Assembly (NCBI GenBank): GCA_016790285.1
Contig: JAEUPJ010000022.1
Location: 1-64,000, forward strand
From: Roseateles sp.
GTDB lineage: Bacteria; Pseudomonadota; Gammaproteobacteria; Burkholderiales; Burkholderiaceae_C
Direction: 5' to 3'
Length of the DNA stretch: 64,000 bases
The translations under genes and the position numbers were made by a program. Each line of letters opens with the position of its first letter. The stretch's first letter is position 1. Shown one piece after another: positions 18,655 through 27,460 of this stretch. A model generated the notes under the pieces. The model was not told where the DNA came from and searched no databases. It was given only the letters and a program-made list of their open reading frames with translations.

Positions 18655-19695
18655 ATGATGGACGAACTCAGCGGCCTCTCCGGAGGCGCCGCGGCCGTGG
18701 CCGCGTCCGCCGAAGCGGCCGGGCTGGCCGGCGGGCGCGGCACGCATGCGGCCCACGGCCATGGCAACACCGGCGCCTGCCTGAACTGCCAGACACCGCT
18801 CACGCCCGACGCGCGCTTTTGCAACCAGTGCGGGCAGGACACGGCCAACCACCCGCCATCGCTGATGGAGTTCGTGCACGAGTTCGTCAGCCACTACATC
18901 GCCGTGGAGGGCACGCTCTGGAAGAGCCTGTGGGGCCTGATGGCCAAGCCCGGCTTCCTGACGATGGAGTACCTGGCCGGACGCAAGCAGCGCTACGTGC
19001 TGCCGCTGCGCCTGCTGCTCACGCTGGGCCTGCTGTTCTTCCTGGCGCTGAAACTCATGCCCGGCAGCGTGCACGTGGCCGAGCTCGACAAGGACGACGA
19101 CGACGTGGCCCAGGTGGCCGTGGTGGAAGCCGCGTCCGGCGTGGCCTCCGCGGCCACGACATCCAAGGCGGCCGAGAAGCTCGACAAGGCCGCGCGGCGC
19201 GTTGCCGAGCGCTCGGGCAACGTGAACATCATCGACAAGAGGCTCGCCGAGCGCCTGCCCGAGGGCATGCAGGCCAAGGTCAAGCGCGCCGAAGACCACT
19301 GGCGCGCCGACCCCAAGGGCTCCGTCAAGGCCATGGGCGCGACCATGCTGGGCCTGGCGCCCTACGCCGTGCTGTGCTCGCTGCCGTTCTTCGCCGGCCT
19401 GCTCAAGCTGCTGTTCTGGCGCCAGCCCTACGGCGCGCACTTCGTCTTCGCCATGCACCTGCACGCCGCGTGGTACGGCATGCTGCTGCTGGCCGTGCTG
19501 CTGCCCTGGGGCGGCGTCGCGTTCGCGGCCTGGGCGTGGTCCAACATCTACCCGGTCATTGCACTCAAGCGCGTGCATGCGGCGAGCTGGTGGACGACGC
19601 TGCTGCGCGCCGCGCTGCTGGCGGCGCTGCACTGGGTCATCATCGGCCTGGGGGTGCTGGTGCTGGCGATGGTGGGGGCGTTGGCCAGCGCCTGA
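18655..19695 (+). CDS. DUF3667 membrane protein with zinc ribbon
   Basis: A 346-residue inner-membrane protein. After a low-complexity N terminus, residues about 41-60 form a zinc ribbon (CLNCQTPLTPDARFCNQCGQ, two CxxC pairs). The DUF3667 hallmark follows (EFVSHYIAVEGTLWKSLWGL), with four to five membrane helices and a long soluble Ala/Lys/Asp-rich loop near residues 135-220. The family is widespread and of unknown role. Two Met codons at 18655 and 18658 are equally possible starts. It follows the thioredoxin-like gene by 4 bp. Confidence 0.82.
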   Translation: MMDELSGLSGGAAAVAASAEAAGLAGGRGTHAAHGHGNTGACLNCQTPLTPDARFCNQCGQDTANHPPSLMEFVHEFVSHYIAVEGTLWKSLWGLMAKPGFLTMEYLAGRKQRYVLPLRLLLTLGLLFFLALKLMPGSVHVAELDKDDDDVAQVAVVEAASGVASAATTSKAAEKLDKAARRVAERSGNVNIIDKRLAERLPEGMQAKVKRAEDHWRADPKGSVKAMGATMLGLAPYAVLCSLPFFAGLLKLLFWRQPYGAHFVFAMHLHAAWYGMLLLAVLLPWGGVAFAAWAWSNIYPVIALKRVHAASWWTTLLRAALLAALHWVIIGLGVLVLAMVGALASA

Positions 19696-19896
19696 GGGCG
19701 ATGTCCGTGCAGCTTCGTCCCACCGCCTGAGGACGGGATCAGGCAAACATCAGAAAACCTTGAGCACACCCGGCGAGCAAGCGCAGATCATGGCGCTTGC
19801 AGGGTGGGCCTCGCCGAGGTGAGCCCGCCACGGCGAAGGGGGTTCGACAGCCGCACGACGCGCCCCGAACGCCCCATCCACTCACCAGGATTTCCC

Positions 19897-20214
19897 ATGG
19901 CCAAGTTCACCGTCAACGTCCCTGTCGAAACCGCCGCGCCCACGGTCGTGGTGGACGCCAGCCCCGATGCGCCGCTGGCCGCGGGCCGCCACCGGTTCAG
20001 CCTGGTGGTGGTCGACGACTCGGGCAACGAAAGCACACCCGACACTGTCGATGTCATCGTGGCTGACCGCGATCGACCCACCGCCGTGCTGCAAGGCCCC
20101 GCCATCGCCGCCGTTGGCAAGGAGTTCACGCTGAACGGCGCCCGGTCCTTCGACACCGGCGGCGGCACGATCAAGACCTGGCGCTTCACCTACCTCGGCC
20201 CCGCCATTCGCTGA
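19897..20214 (+). CDS. Small Ig/PKD-like domain protein
   Basis: A 105-residue protein starting MAKFTVNVPVETAAPTVVV. It reads as a short beta-sandwich: LAAGRHRFSLVVVDDSGNES, VDVIVADRDRPTAVL, then GKEFTLNGARSFDTGGGTI as in PKD/Ig-like strands (recognition is by pattern). No signal peptide, membrane helix or Cys is present. The ATG at 19897 has AGGA upstream (ACCAGGATTTCCC); the longer frame to 19804 is low-quality. A second gene with the same core motif follows after 5 bp. The protein could be a structural or adaptor domain; the function is unknown. Confidence 0.6.
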   Translation: MAKFTVNVPVETAAPTVVVDASPDAPLAAGRHRFSLVVVDDSGNESTPDTVDVIVADRDRPTAVLQGPAIAAVGKEFTLNGARSFDTGGGTIKTWRFTYLGPAIR

Positions 20215-20219
20215 CGGGC

Positions 20220-20393
20220 ATGCCGGTCCTGCAGCAGAACCGGCCGGTTGTCAGCACCGAGCCCCGGCTGGTGGTGCAGAACCTCCTGCCACCGGGCCAG
20301 CATCGCTTCGAATTGGTGGTGGTGGACGAGCACGGCCGCGCCAGCGCGCCCGACGTCTGGGTGGTGACGGTGCCGGCCCCGGGGCCGCGCTGA
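20220..20393 (+). CDS. Very small paralogue of the preceding Ig-like protein
   Basis: A 57-residue frame that begins 5 bp after the previous stop: MPVLQQNRPVVSTEPRLVV, ending VTVPAPGPR. Its core LPPGQHRFELVVVDEHGRAS lines up with LAAGRHRFSLVVVDDSGNES of the upstream protein, so this is a one-domain duplicate without the PKD-like half. The matched motif, spacing and direction support a real gene despite its size. Function is unknown. Confidence 0.6.
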   Translation: MPVLQQNRPVVSTEPRLVVQNLLPPGQHRFELVVVDEHGRASAPDVWVVTVPAPGPR

Positions 20394-20406
20394 CTGCCCG
20401 GCCCGC

Positions 20407-20616
20407 TCAGTCCGGTTCGCCCAACCCCACCGGCTCCCGCCGCAAATCGGCATCCACATCCATCAGCACACTGGCCAGCTCCAGGCTGCGCCACAGGTCT
20501 TCGGGCATGGCCAGGATGCCCTCGGGTGTGCGCGCCTGGCTGACCCAGGCGCCAATGTCGGCATGCTGCTGCGGCGTGAGCAGGCAGCGGTCGCGCATTT
20601 CGTCCAGGGTCTGCAT
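20407..20616 (-). CDS. Small conserved hypothetical protein
   Basis: A 69-residue protein starting MQTLDEMRDRCLLTPQQHA. It reads as three short helices with LWRSLELASVLMDVDADL at the end. No motif, signal or membrane segment. I recall similar short proteins in related genomes, but have no function for it. The start at 20616 is preferred to a longer frame to 20667, which adds a Pro-rich tail. It is convergent with the small Ig-like genes. Confidence 0.6.
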   Translation of the reverse strand: MQTLDEMRDRCLLTPQQHADIGAWVSQARTPEGILAMPEDLWRSLELASVLMDVDADLRREPVGLGEPD

Positions 20617-20776
20617 GCTCGGGGCTTTCTCGGGCGGTGGTGAGGGCCAGCATACGCTGCCGTTCATGCGCTGTCAGGCGCCATTCGCCGCGCGGGCATG
20701 CCGGCCATCCGGAAGAAGGCCCGGGCGAGGGCGGGCGCTCGGATACTCGCGGCCACCTGATTCCCGGAGCCCTGCC

Positions 20777-22288
20777 ATGCCCTTCCCCGTCCGGCGCGCC
20801 GTGGCGCTCGCCGCCGCCGTGGCGCTCAGCACGCTGACCGCGCTGACCGCGCCACTGGCCCACGCCGCCTCGCCGCTCAAGCCCTGCCGTATCGACGGCA
20901 TTGCCACCGAACTCAAGTGCGGCAGCGTCGAGCGGGCACTCGACCCGGCGCGGCCGGACGGCCCGAAGATCGCGGTGCACTACCTCGTCGTGCCTGCCCT
21001 GGCCCGCAACAAGCAGCCCGACGCCGTGCTGATGCTGGCCGGCGGCCCCGGCCAGAGCGCGATCAAGGTGGCCTCGCGCGTGCTGCCGCGCCTGTCACGC
21101 CTGAACAACCGGCGCGACCTCGTCTTCATCGACCAGCGCGGCACGGGCCGCTCCGCCCCGCTGGACTGCCCGGACGACAGCAAGCTGCCCATCACCGAGC
21201 AGCTCGACCCGGCCGCGCAGCTGCGCCGCATCGAGGCCTGCCGCGCGGGCCTGGAGAAGCTGCCCTACGGCCAGGACGGCGGCCTGCGCTTCTTCACGAC
21301 GACGATCGCCATGCAGGACATGGAGGCCGTGCGCGAGCAGCTCGGCGTGCCGCAGTGGAACCTGGTGGGCGCGAGCTACGGGACGCGGGCGGCGCTGGAG
21401 TACCTGCGCCTCTTCCCCGCCAAGGTGCGGCGCACCGTCATCGACGGCGTGGCCCCGCCGGACATGGCGCTGCCGGCCAGCTTCTCCACCGACGGGCAGG
21501 CGGCGCTGGACAAGCTGCTCGACGCCCATGCCACCACCCACCCCACGCTGAAGGCCGACTGGCAGAAGCTGCTCGCATCCCTGCCGCGCGCCGTCACCGT
21601 GCAGCAGCCGCTCACCGGCGTGCCCGAGCACTTCACCGTGGACCGCGACCTGCTGCTGCGCGCCGTGCGCATGCCGCTGTACCAGCCGGCGCTGGCGGCG
21701 GCGCTCCCGGCGGCCATCGAGGCGGCGGCGCGCGAGGGCAACTTCGCCGGCCTCTTCGGGCTCACGTCGGCCTTCGGCAGCAGCCCGGCGCTGCGGCTGG
21801 CCATGGGCATGCACTTCTCGGTGGTGTGCGCCGAAGACCTGCCGCGCCTGCCCGGCGCCACCGACCCGCCAGGGGCGGATTTCCGCACCGCCAACGCCGA
21901 GATGTACACCCAGGTGTGCAAGACCTGGCCCCGTGGCGCGGTCACGCCCGACTTCTACAAGATCCCGCCGGCCCCGAGCCCCGTGCTGCTGCTCAGTGGT
22001 GGCGCCGACCCCGCCACGCCGCCGCGCCACGGCGAACGCGTGGCCCAGGCCCTGGGGGCGGCCGACAAGGCCCGCGTGCAGCACGTCGTCGTGCCCGAGG
22101 CCGGCCACGGGGTGATGCCGGTGGGCTGCATGCGCGACCTCGTCTTCCGCTTCATCGACGCGAGAGACGACGCCGCCGCGCTGCCGCAGGATGCCAGCTG
22201 CGCCACGCGCATCCCGCGCCCCGTGGCCTTCCGGCCTATCCAGCCCGCTCAGCCTGTTCAGCCCGCCACGCAAGGGGCCGCGAAATGA
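20777..22288 (+). CDS. Exported alpha/beta hydrolase, S33 peptidase/TAP-like
   Basis: A 503-residue protein with a signal peptide (MPFPVRRAVALAAAVALS to AHAASP). Hydrolase motifs are LVFIDQRGTGRSAPLDCPD (oxyanion region) and VGASYGTRAALEYL with the nucleophile Ser in G-A-S-Y-G. The C-terminal TAP-like part has LLLSGGADPATPP (Asp) and VPEAGHGVMPVGC (His). This is the layout of tripeptidyl/prolyl aminopeptidases of family S33. It should act in the periplasm. The stop overlaps the ABC ATPase start as ATGA, linking it to the ABC genes. Confidence 0.85.
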   Translation: MPFPVRRAVALAAAVALSTLTALTAPLAHAASPLKPCRIDGIATELKCGSVERALDPARPDGPKIAVHYLVVPALARNKQPDAVLMLAGGPGQSAIKVASRVLPRLSRLNNRRDLVFIDQRGTGRSAPLDCPDDSKLPITEQLDPAAQLRRIEACRAGLEKLPYGQDGGLRFFTTTIAMQDMEAVREQLGVPQWNLVGASYGTRAALEYLRLFPAKVRRTVIDGVAPPDMALPASFSTDGQAALDKLLDAHATTHPTLKADWQKLLASLPRAVTVQQPLTGVPEHFTVDRDLLLRAVRMPLYQPALAAALPAAIEAAAREGNFAGLFGLTSAFGSSPALRLAMGMHFSVVCAEDLPRLPGATDPPGADFRTANAEMYTQVCKTWPRGAVTPDFYKIPPAPSPVLLLSGGADPATPPRHGERVAQALGAADKARVQHVVVPEAGHGVMPVGCMRDLVFRFIDARDDAAALPQDASCATRIPRPVAFRPIQPAQPVQPATQGAAK

Positions 22289-23067
22289 TCGACATCCAGG
22301 ACGTCCACAAGCAGTTCACCGCCCAGACCGGCGGCAGCCTCTTCAAGAGGGGCACCAAACGCATCGTCCACGCGGTGCAGGGCGTGACCGTGCAGGCCGG
22401 CAACGGCCGCATCACCGGCCTGCTCGGCGCCAACGGCGCGGGCAAGACGACGACGCTGCGCATGCTGGCCGGGCTCTTCCCGCCGGACGCGGGCCACATC
22501 GCCGTCGACGGCATCGCCGTGAAGGACGCACCGCTCAAGGCCATCGCCCGCATGGGCATCCTCGGCGACGCGCACGGCCTGTACCCGCGCCTGTCGGCGC
22601 GCGAGAACATCGTCTACTTCGGCCGGCTGCAGGGCATGACGCCCGACGCCGCCAACGCCCGCGCCGAAGAACTCGCCAAGCTGCTGGAGATGCAGGCCAT
22701 CCTGGACCGCCGCGCCGACGGCTTCAGCCAGGGCGAGCGCATGAAGACGGCCCTGGCGCGCGCGCTGGTGCACGACCCCGCCAACATCGTGCTCGACGAG
22801 CCCACCAACGGCCTGGACGTGCTGGCCACGCGCGCGCTGCGCGAGGCCCTGCGCTGGCTCAAGAGCCCCGAGGGCGGGGCCAAGTGCATCGTCTTCTCCA
22901 CTCACATCATGCAAGAGGTGGAGCAGCTGTGCGACGAGGTCGTCGTCGTCTCCAAGGGCCGCAGCGTGGCCCGTGGCAGCGTGCCTGCGCTGCTGGAACA
23001 AGCCGGCGAATCCCGCTTCGAGGACGCCTTCGTGAAGCTCGCATTCCCGGAAGAGGTGGCGGCATGA
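22285..23067 (+). CDS. ABC transporter ATP-binding protein (NatA-like)
   Basis: A 260-residue ATPase. It has Walker A (LLGANGAGKTTTLRML), a Q-loop region, a signature sequence of unusual form (FSQGERMKTALARAL rather than LSGGQ), Walker B (NIVLDEPTNGLD) and the switch His in FSTHIMQEV. The insert KHFTAQTGGSLFKRG-type between strands and the GAIP-free family resemble NatA/CcmA-type exporters. The start is fixed by the ATGA overlap with the hydrolase stop; the stop overlaps the permease start in the same way. Substrate unknown; sodium or peptide export is possible. Confidence 0.88.
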   Translation: MIDIQDVHKQFTAQTGGSLFKRGTKRIVHAVQGVTVQAGNGRITGLLGANGAGKTTTLRMLAGLFPPDAGHIAVDGIAVKDAPLKAIARMGILGDAHGLYPRLSARENIVYFGRLQGMTPDAANARAEELAKLLEMQAILDRRADGFSQGERMKTALARALVHDPANIVLDEPTNGLDVLATRALREALRWLKSPEGGAKCIVFSTHIMQEVEQLCDEVVVVSKGRSVARGSVPALLEQAGESRFEDAFVKLAFPEEVAA

Positions 23068-24227
23068 AACAAGCACTGATCGTCTTCTCGAAAGAACTCG
23101 CCGACGCCTTGCGCGACCGCCGCACGCTCTTGCGCCTCTTGATCCCGGCGCTGCTGATGGGGCCGCTGCTGCTGATGGCGCTGTCCGGCCTGATCGCCTC
23201 GCTGGAGGAGCGGGCGGACAAGCGCGAGGTGCTGGCCGTGGGCATCGACGCCGCGCCCACGCTGAAGAACTTCATCGAGCGCCAGACCTTCACCCTCAAG
23301 GCCGCCCCGGCGGACTACGAAGCCCGGCTGCGCGCGACGACCCTGCTGGAGCCGGTGCTCGTCGTGCCGGCCGACTTCGAGGCCAAGCTGCTGGCGGGCG
23401 AGGCGCCCACGGTGGAGGTCGTCAGCGACAGCGCCAACCAGCGCGCCAGCGCCGGCGTGGGCGCCATCCGCGGCCTGCTGTATGCCTTCAACCGCGAGCG
23501 TGCCTCGCTCAACCTCGCCATGCGCGGCGTCTCCACCGAGCTGCTGGAGCCCGTGGACCTGCAGGAGCGCGACCTCGCCAGCGCCCAGGCCCGCGCGGCG
23601 CGGCTCACGGGCATCATCCCGATGTTCATCATCATGGCGGTGCTCTACGGCGCCCTCACCGCGGCGCTGGACAGCACGGCCGGCGAGCGCGAGCGCGGGT
23701 CGCTGGAGCCGCTGCTGATGAACCCGGCGCCGCACGGCGCGCTGGTGGCGGGCAAGTGGGGCGCGGTGGCGCTGCTCAGCATGGCGGTGGCGCTGCTGTC
23801 CAGCATGAGCTTCGTGCCGGCGCAGTGGCTGCTCAAGAGCGACGTGCTGCAGGCCCAGTTCAGCTTCGGCGGGCCCGAGGTGCTGGCCTTCTGGCTGCTG
23901 CAGATCCCGCTGGCCGCCGGCCTGTCGGCCCTGCTGATGGCCATGGCCATCCGCTCCAAGACCTTCAAGGAGGCGCAGGCCGGCAGCACCCTCGTCATCA
24001 CCGCCGTCACGCTGATGCCGATGGTGAGCCTGCTCAACCCGGGCGGCGAGGCGGCCTGGTACTTCTGGGTGCCGGGGCTGGCGCAGAACACGCTGATGAT
24101 GGCCGTGCTCAAGGGCGAGGCGCTGCGCTGGAGCCAGGTGCTGCCGGGCGTCATCGTCGGCTTCGCGATGGCGGCCGTGGCGCTGGCCTACGTGGCGCGG
24201 TCGATGCGGGCGGCGGTGGCGCGCTAA
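23064..24227 (+). CDS. ABC transporter permease (NatB-like)
   Basis: A 387-residue inner-membrane protein. One helix near residues 20-45 is followed by a large periplasmic domain (about 50-180), then five to six helices (IIPMFIIMAVLYGALTAALD onward), the ABC2_membrane_3/NatB layout. The ERERGSLEPLLMNP motif is the coupling loop typical of the family. The ATGA overlap with the ATPase gene makes the pair certain. Confidence 0.88.
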   Translation: MKQALIVFSKELADALRDRRTLLRLLIPALLMGPLLLMALSGLIASLEERADKREVLAVGIDAAPTLKNFIERQTFTLKAAPADYEARLRATTLLEPVLVVPADFEAKLLAGEAPTVEVVSDSANQRASAGVGAIRGLLYAFNRERASLNLAMRGVSTELLEPVDLQERDLASAQARAARLTGIIPMFIIMAVLYGALTAALDSTAGERERGSLEPLLMNPAPHGALVAGKWGAVALLSMAVALLSSMSFVPAQWLLKSDVLQAQFSFGGPEVLAFWLLQIPLAAGLSALLMAMAIRSKTFKEAQAGSTLVITAVTLMPMVSLLNPGGEAAWYFWVPGLAQNTLMMAVLKGEALRWSQVLPGVIVGFAMAAVALAYVARSMRAAVAR

Positions 24228-24238
24228 GCTGCGGGCCG

Positions 24239-24742
24239 ATGAAACCTCTCGCCTTCCTCGCCGGCATGGCGGCCCTGTGGCTGGCCGGCTGCGCCAGCCT
24301 CGAGCCCGCCGCGCCGGCGGACTACACCGGCCCCACCGCCAACGTGGCCGACCAGGCCGTGGCCATCAACGGCCGGCTGCTGCACATCTTCGAGATGACC
24401 GCGGTGGACGGCCGGCGCTTGTCCAGCACCAGCATGGCCACGGTGGGCCTCACCCAGGGCCGCGAGCTGGCCACCTCACCCGTGGTGGCCCTCACCAACG
24501 AGTTGGCGCTGCAGCCCGCGCGCGTGCGGCTGCAGGCCACCACGCAATACGCGGCGCCGGTGCAGGCCTTCACGAGCCCCACCTGCCGCGTGCAGGGCGA
24601 CGTGGACTTCACGCCCGAAGCCGGCAAGGCCTACCGCGTGGCCGGCCGCATCGCGGCGGACGCGTGCGAGGCGTGGATCGAAGACCTCGCCACGCACCAG
24701 GCCGTGACGGCCAAGGTCAGCGGCAAGGGGACCGGCGCCTAA
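24239..24742 (+). CDS. Small lipoprotein
   Basis: A 167-residue protein starting MKPLAFLAGMAALWLAGC, a lipoprotein signal with Cys18. The mature part is beta-rich with two further Cys (SPTCRVQGDVDF and ADACEAWIED) that could pair. No family is recognised. It starts 11 bp after the ABC permease and likely belongs to the same unit. The last 4 bases overlap the convergent gene at 24739. Confidence 0.75.
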   Translation: MKPLAFLAGMAALWLAGCASLEPAAPADYTGPTANVADQAVAINGRLLHIFEMTAVDGRRLSSTSMATVGLTQGRELATSPVVALTNELALQPARVRLQATTQYAAPVQAFTSPTCRVQGDVDFTPEAGKAYRVAGRIAADACEAWIEDLATHQAVTAKVSGKGTGA

Positions 24743-25233
24743 AGACGCCGCACAGCGGCCGCGAGCAGCGCCCGCGAGTACCAGCGATGAAAGCCCAGCA
24801 GCGCGTGGAACACCGCGCTGAACCGCGGCTCGCCGCCCGGGCCGCGACGCCGGGGCACCACGGCGGAGCCGAACCACAGCCGGGTGCCGCCGTCGGCCTG
24901 CGCCTCGGCCCTGAACCACGAGCGCGTGGCGCCGCTGTCCTCGTGCATCAGCAGCTCGTCGGGCGTGCGGACCTCGACGGTCCACACCGCGATGCGCTCG
25001 CCCTCGCCGCGCGCCACGGCGCGGGCCATGGTGTCGCTGGACGGCTTGCCCAGCAGGCGGATGAGGGCGCGCTCGAGCTTGAACAGCCGCGTCGTGTAGA
25101 AAGCCTCGACGAACTCCGCCAGCGGCACGCGGCGCGGCAGCTGCAGCGCGTAGGCGTCGGCAAAGGCGCCGCGGGACTGCGCAAGGCGGCCCAGCAGGCT
25201 GTCAGGGGGCACGGGGCTGTCGGTCGGGCGCAT
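24739..25233 (-). CDS. Conserved hypothetical protein, DUF2867-like
   Basis: A 164-residue soluble protein. The elements VRTPDELLMHEDSGATRSWF, TRLWFGSAVV and FHALLGFHRWYSRALL resemble the DUF2867/SRPBCC-like pattern with charged strands and a final helix ending at Tyr-Ser. No catalytic residue can be named. The Met at 25233 is the only good start. It is convergent with the lipoprotein gene and shares 4 bases at the stops. Family recognition is weak. Confidence 0.6.
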   Translation of the reverse strand: MRPTDSPVPPDSLLGRLAQSRGAFADAYALQLPRRVPLAEFVEAFYTTRLFKLERALIRLLGKPSSDTMARAVARGEGERIAVWTVEVRTPDELLMHEDSGATRSWFRAEAQADGGTRLWFGSAVVPRRRGPGGEPRFSAVFHALLGFHRWYSRALLAAAVRRL

Positions 25234-25243
25234 GCCCGCAAGC

Positions 25244-26080
25244 CTACCCCCGCCGCGCAGCCGCCCGGCGCCGGAGCACCACGCCGGCCAGCCCCAGCGC
25301 CATCAGCGCCCAGCTCGACGGCTCGGGCACGGCACTGACGGTGTAGTCGTGCCCGCTCAGGCCGACCACGTTCAGCCCGGCCACCGAGGGCGTCAGGGCA
25401 TAACGCGCCGAGTGATAGAAGTCGGCCTCGGCGGAGCGCGCAATGAGCGAGTTGCCCTGCACACGGGCACCGGCCTTCAGGTCGGCCACGAGCAGCAGCG
25501 AATGCCCCACGGTCGTGTTGAGGGTCAGCGAGTAGATGCCGGTCGCGTTCTTGCGGTTGTCCCAGTTCATGAACACGGCCTGGCGCGTGAAGTCGTCCTG
25601 CAGCGACACCGAAGCGGTCGCAAACGCGCCGTAGGTCGGGTCGGGCAGTGCGCCAAGCACGGAGCCGGAGATGCTGAAGTCGAGCCGGTAGCTCACCGGC
25701 GTGCCCACGGCCAGCCCGGCACCGCCGACGACGATGGTGTCGTAGAAGCTGCTGGTGACGGTGCTGCTCGCCAGGCCGTCGCCGCCCAGCGGATACGACG
25801 CCCCGGCATAGACCTTGAGCAGCCCCACCGAGCCCAGGAAGCGGCCCGTGGCCTGGGCGCCCGGGCCGAGCTGGGCGGTGCGGTCGATGGCCTGCAGCGA
25901 GAAGGCCAGCGGGTCGCCATGCAGGTCGAGGAAGCCCACCTTGCGATCACCCGCGGGGAAGTTGGTGACCTCGGTGATGACGTTGGCCGAAAGCCCGTAA
26001 GGCGCCGCATGGGCCAGGCCGGGCAGGGCCAGCGCGACCAGCCCGAGGACGGCGACGCCGCGCAGCAGCGCGGCCTTCAT
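25244..26080 (-). CDS. PEP-CTERM exported protein
   Basis: A 278-residue protein with signal peptide (MKAALLRGVAVLGLVALAL ending AHA). The C terminus has VPEPSSWALMALGLAGVVLR and a basic RRRAAARRG tail, so it is an exosortase substrate. The mature part is rich in Ser, Thr, Gly and Asp with short aromatic strands. Its ATG overlaps the stop of the next upstream PEP-CTERM gene as ATGA: two tandem sorted proteins made together. Confidence 0.88.
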   Translation of the reverse strand: MKAALLRGVAVLGLVALALPGLAHAAPYGLSANVITEVTNFPAGDRKVGFLDLHGDPLAFSLQAIDRTAQLGPGAQATGRFLGSVGLLKVYAGASYPLGGDGLASSTVTSSFYDTIVVGGAGLAVGTPVSYRLDFSISGSVLGALPDPTYGAFATASVSLQDDFTRQAVFMNWDNRKNATGIYSLTLNTTVGHSLLLVADLKAGARVQGNSLIARSAEADFYHSARYALTPSVAGLNVVGLSGHDYTVSAVPEPSSWALMALGLAGVVLRRRAAARRG

Positions 26081-26724
26081 TGCACCCCCCCGCGGCGGCG
26101 CAGCGCGACCGCGCCCAGGCCGGCCGCCATCAGCAGCCAGGTGGTGGGCTCGGGCACGGCGGACGTCGTCATCTCCACGCGCAGCCCGGTGGGGCTGACG
26201 GTGGAGAAGGTGGTGAACTCCAGCGTGTTCAGGCCCGGCAGGATGCCGCTGGTGATGGCGAAGGTGGCCCACTGGTCGGCCTGCGCCACGGCCACGCCGG
26301 GCACCACGACGCCGTTCAGGCGAATCGTCAGGCCGCTGTCGTCGGCAGCCCAGCGCCCATCGATGCGCCAGGCGGGCGCGCTGTAGGCGCTCAGGTCGAA
26401 GGTGGTGCGGTAGGTGATGGTGTCGGTGATGCCGGCCTGGTCGAGGAAGAAGAAGTCGGTGGACGGCACCAGCCAGGTCGACGCCGTCGAGTCGTTGACC
26501 CAGGCGCCGTTGTCGATGGGCGCGCCGCTGAGCTTGGCGTACGCCGCCGGGCCGAAGACCGACGAGCCGACGATGGTGTAGTGCGGGTCGACGGCGTCCT
26601 GCGCGAGCGGGGCGCCGCTGGCGTCCAGGCCCGTGCCAAACGGACCGGGGTTGGCCGCCAGCGCGGGCGCAGCCAGGAGCGCGGCGGCGAGGGCCAGCGC
26701 GGTGGGGAAGGCAAAGCGTTGCAT
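26077..26724 (-). CDS. PEP-CTERM exported protein
   Basis: A 215-residue protein starting MQRFAFPTALALAAALLAA with a cleavage site near ALAA. The mature part includes DPHYTIVGSSVFGP and WVNDSTASTWLVPS, typical of galactose-binding-like PEP-CTERM proteins. The end has VPEPTTWLLMAAGLGAVALR followed by RRGGVQ. The stop overlaps the following gene as ATGA. Upstream, toward the divergent ECF sigma gene, lie two dyads (26746-26760, 26809-26823). Confidence 0.88.
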   Translation of the reverse strand: MQRFAFPTALALAAALLAAPALAANPGPFGTGLDASGAPLAQDAVDPHYTIVGSSVFGPAAYAKLSGAPIDNGAWVNDSTASTWLVPSTDFFFLDQAGITDTITYRTTFDLSAYSAPAWRIDGRWAADDSGLTIRLNGVVVPGVAVAQADQWATFAITSGILPGLNTLEFTTFSTVSPTGLRVEMTTSAVPEPTTWLLMAAGLGAVALRRRGGVQ

Positions 26725-26745
26725 GGTGAATCCTCGGGTGGTGCA

Positions 26746-26760
26746 GTCGAACCGTTCGAC
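26746..26760. promoter_or_regulatory. Palindrome GTCGAAC-C-GTTCGAC
   Basis: A perfect 7-bp inverted repeat around one central base, 22 bp upstream of the PEP-CTERM start and 97 bp from the ECF sigma start on the opposite strand. Its place between divergent genes suggests an operator (inference). Confidence 0.4.
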
Positions 26761-26808
26761 CTGCCCCAACCAACGCAGCCCCGGCGCGAAGCCGGACAGG
26801 GGAATCCT

Positions 26809-26823
26809 CCCCAAGGTATGGGG
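26809..26823. promoter_or_regulatory. CCCCA-N5-TGGGG dyad
   Basis: CCCCA (26809-26813) and TGGGG (26819-26823) are perfect arms. The site resembles the dyad at 4815-4830, which also lies upstream of a PEP-CTERM gene. It overlaps a second imperfect dyad, GGGGA-N4-TCCCC at 26799-26812. Confidence 0.35.
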
Positions 26824-26856
26824 GGTCAGGCCTTTCGCGTGAGAACATCAGCGCCC

Positions 26857-27399
26857 ATGCCCGCCGCCTCCAGCCCTGACGCCGCCCCGTGGCCCTCGGC
26901 CTGGCCTGCCGCCTGGCAGGAGGTCTACCCCGAGCTCAAGAAGATCGCCCGCGCGCGGCTGCACGCCGCCGGGCCGCAGCCCGGGCTCAACACCACGGCG
27001 CTGGTCCACGAGAGCTACCTGCGGCTGGCCCAGCGCCTGGGCCGTGTCGACTTCGCCAGCCCCGGCCACTTCTACGCCTACGCGGCGCAGGTGATGCGCT
27101 CGGTCATCGTGGACGAGCTGCGCGAGCGCCGCGCCGGGCGCCGCGGCGGCGGGGCCGAACCCGTCACGCTCGACACGCACGTGGCCGGGCAGCTCGTCAG
27201 CGACAGCGATGAGGCGCTGCAGGTGGACGAGGCGCTGCAGGCGCTGGCGCAGGTCGAGCCCCGGCTGGCGCAGGTGGTGGAGATGCGCTACTTCGCCGGC
27301 ATGACCGACAGCGAGATCGCGACCGCGCTGGGCCTCACCGACCGGACCGTGCGCCGCGACTGGGACAAGGCCCGGGCGCTGCTGCGCACCATGGTCTGA
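26857..27399 (+). CDS. ECF-type RNA polymerase sigma factor
   Basis: A 180-residue sigma-70 family protein. Region 2 has LNTTALVHESYLRLAQRLG and FYAYAAQVMRSVIVDELRERR; region 4 has MTDSEIATALGLTDRTVRRDWDKAR, a helix-turn-helix. This fits the ECF group found next to Ser/Thr kinases in Burkholderiales. The next gene, 62 bp downstream, is such a kinase, which probably controls it by phosphorylation or sequestration (inference). The ATG at 26857 was chosen over longer in-frame extensions because it directly precedes the conserved start. Divergent from two PEP-CTERM genes. Confidence 0.88.
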   Translation: MPAASSPDAAPWPSAWPAAWQEVYPELKKIARARLHAAGPQPGLNTTALVHESYLRLAQRLGRVDFASPGHFYAYAAQVMRSVIVDELRERRAGRRGGGAEPVTLDTHVAGQLVSDSDEALQVDEALQALAQVEPRLAQVVEMRYFAGMTDSEIATALGLTDRTVRRDWDKARALLRTMV

Positions 27400-27460
27400 G
27401 CTGCGTGGTGCGGGCCGCCAGCATGTCCGCCCGCACCGGCCGTTTGCGTTGGTGCTGCAG

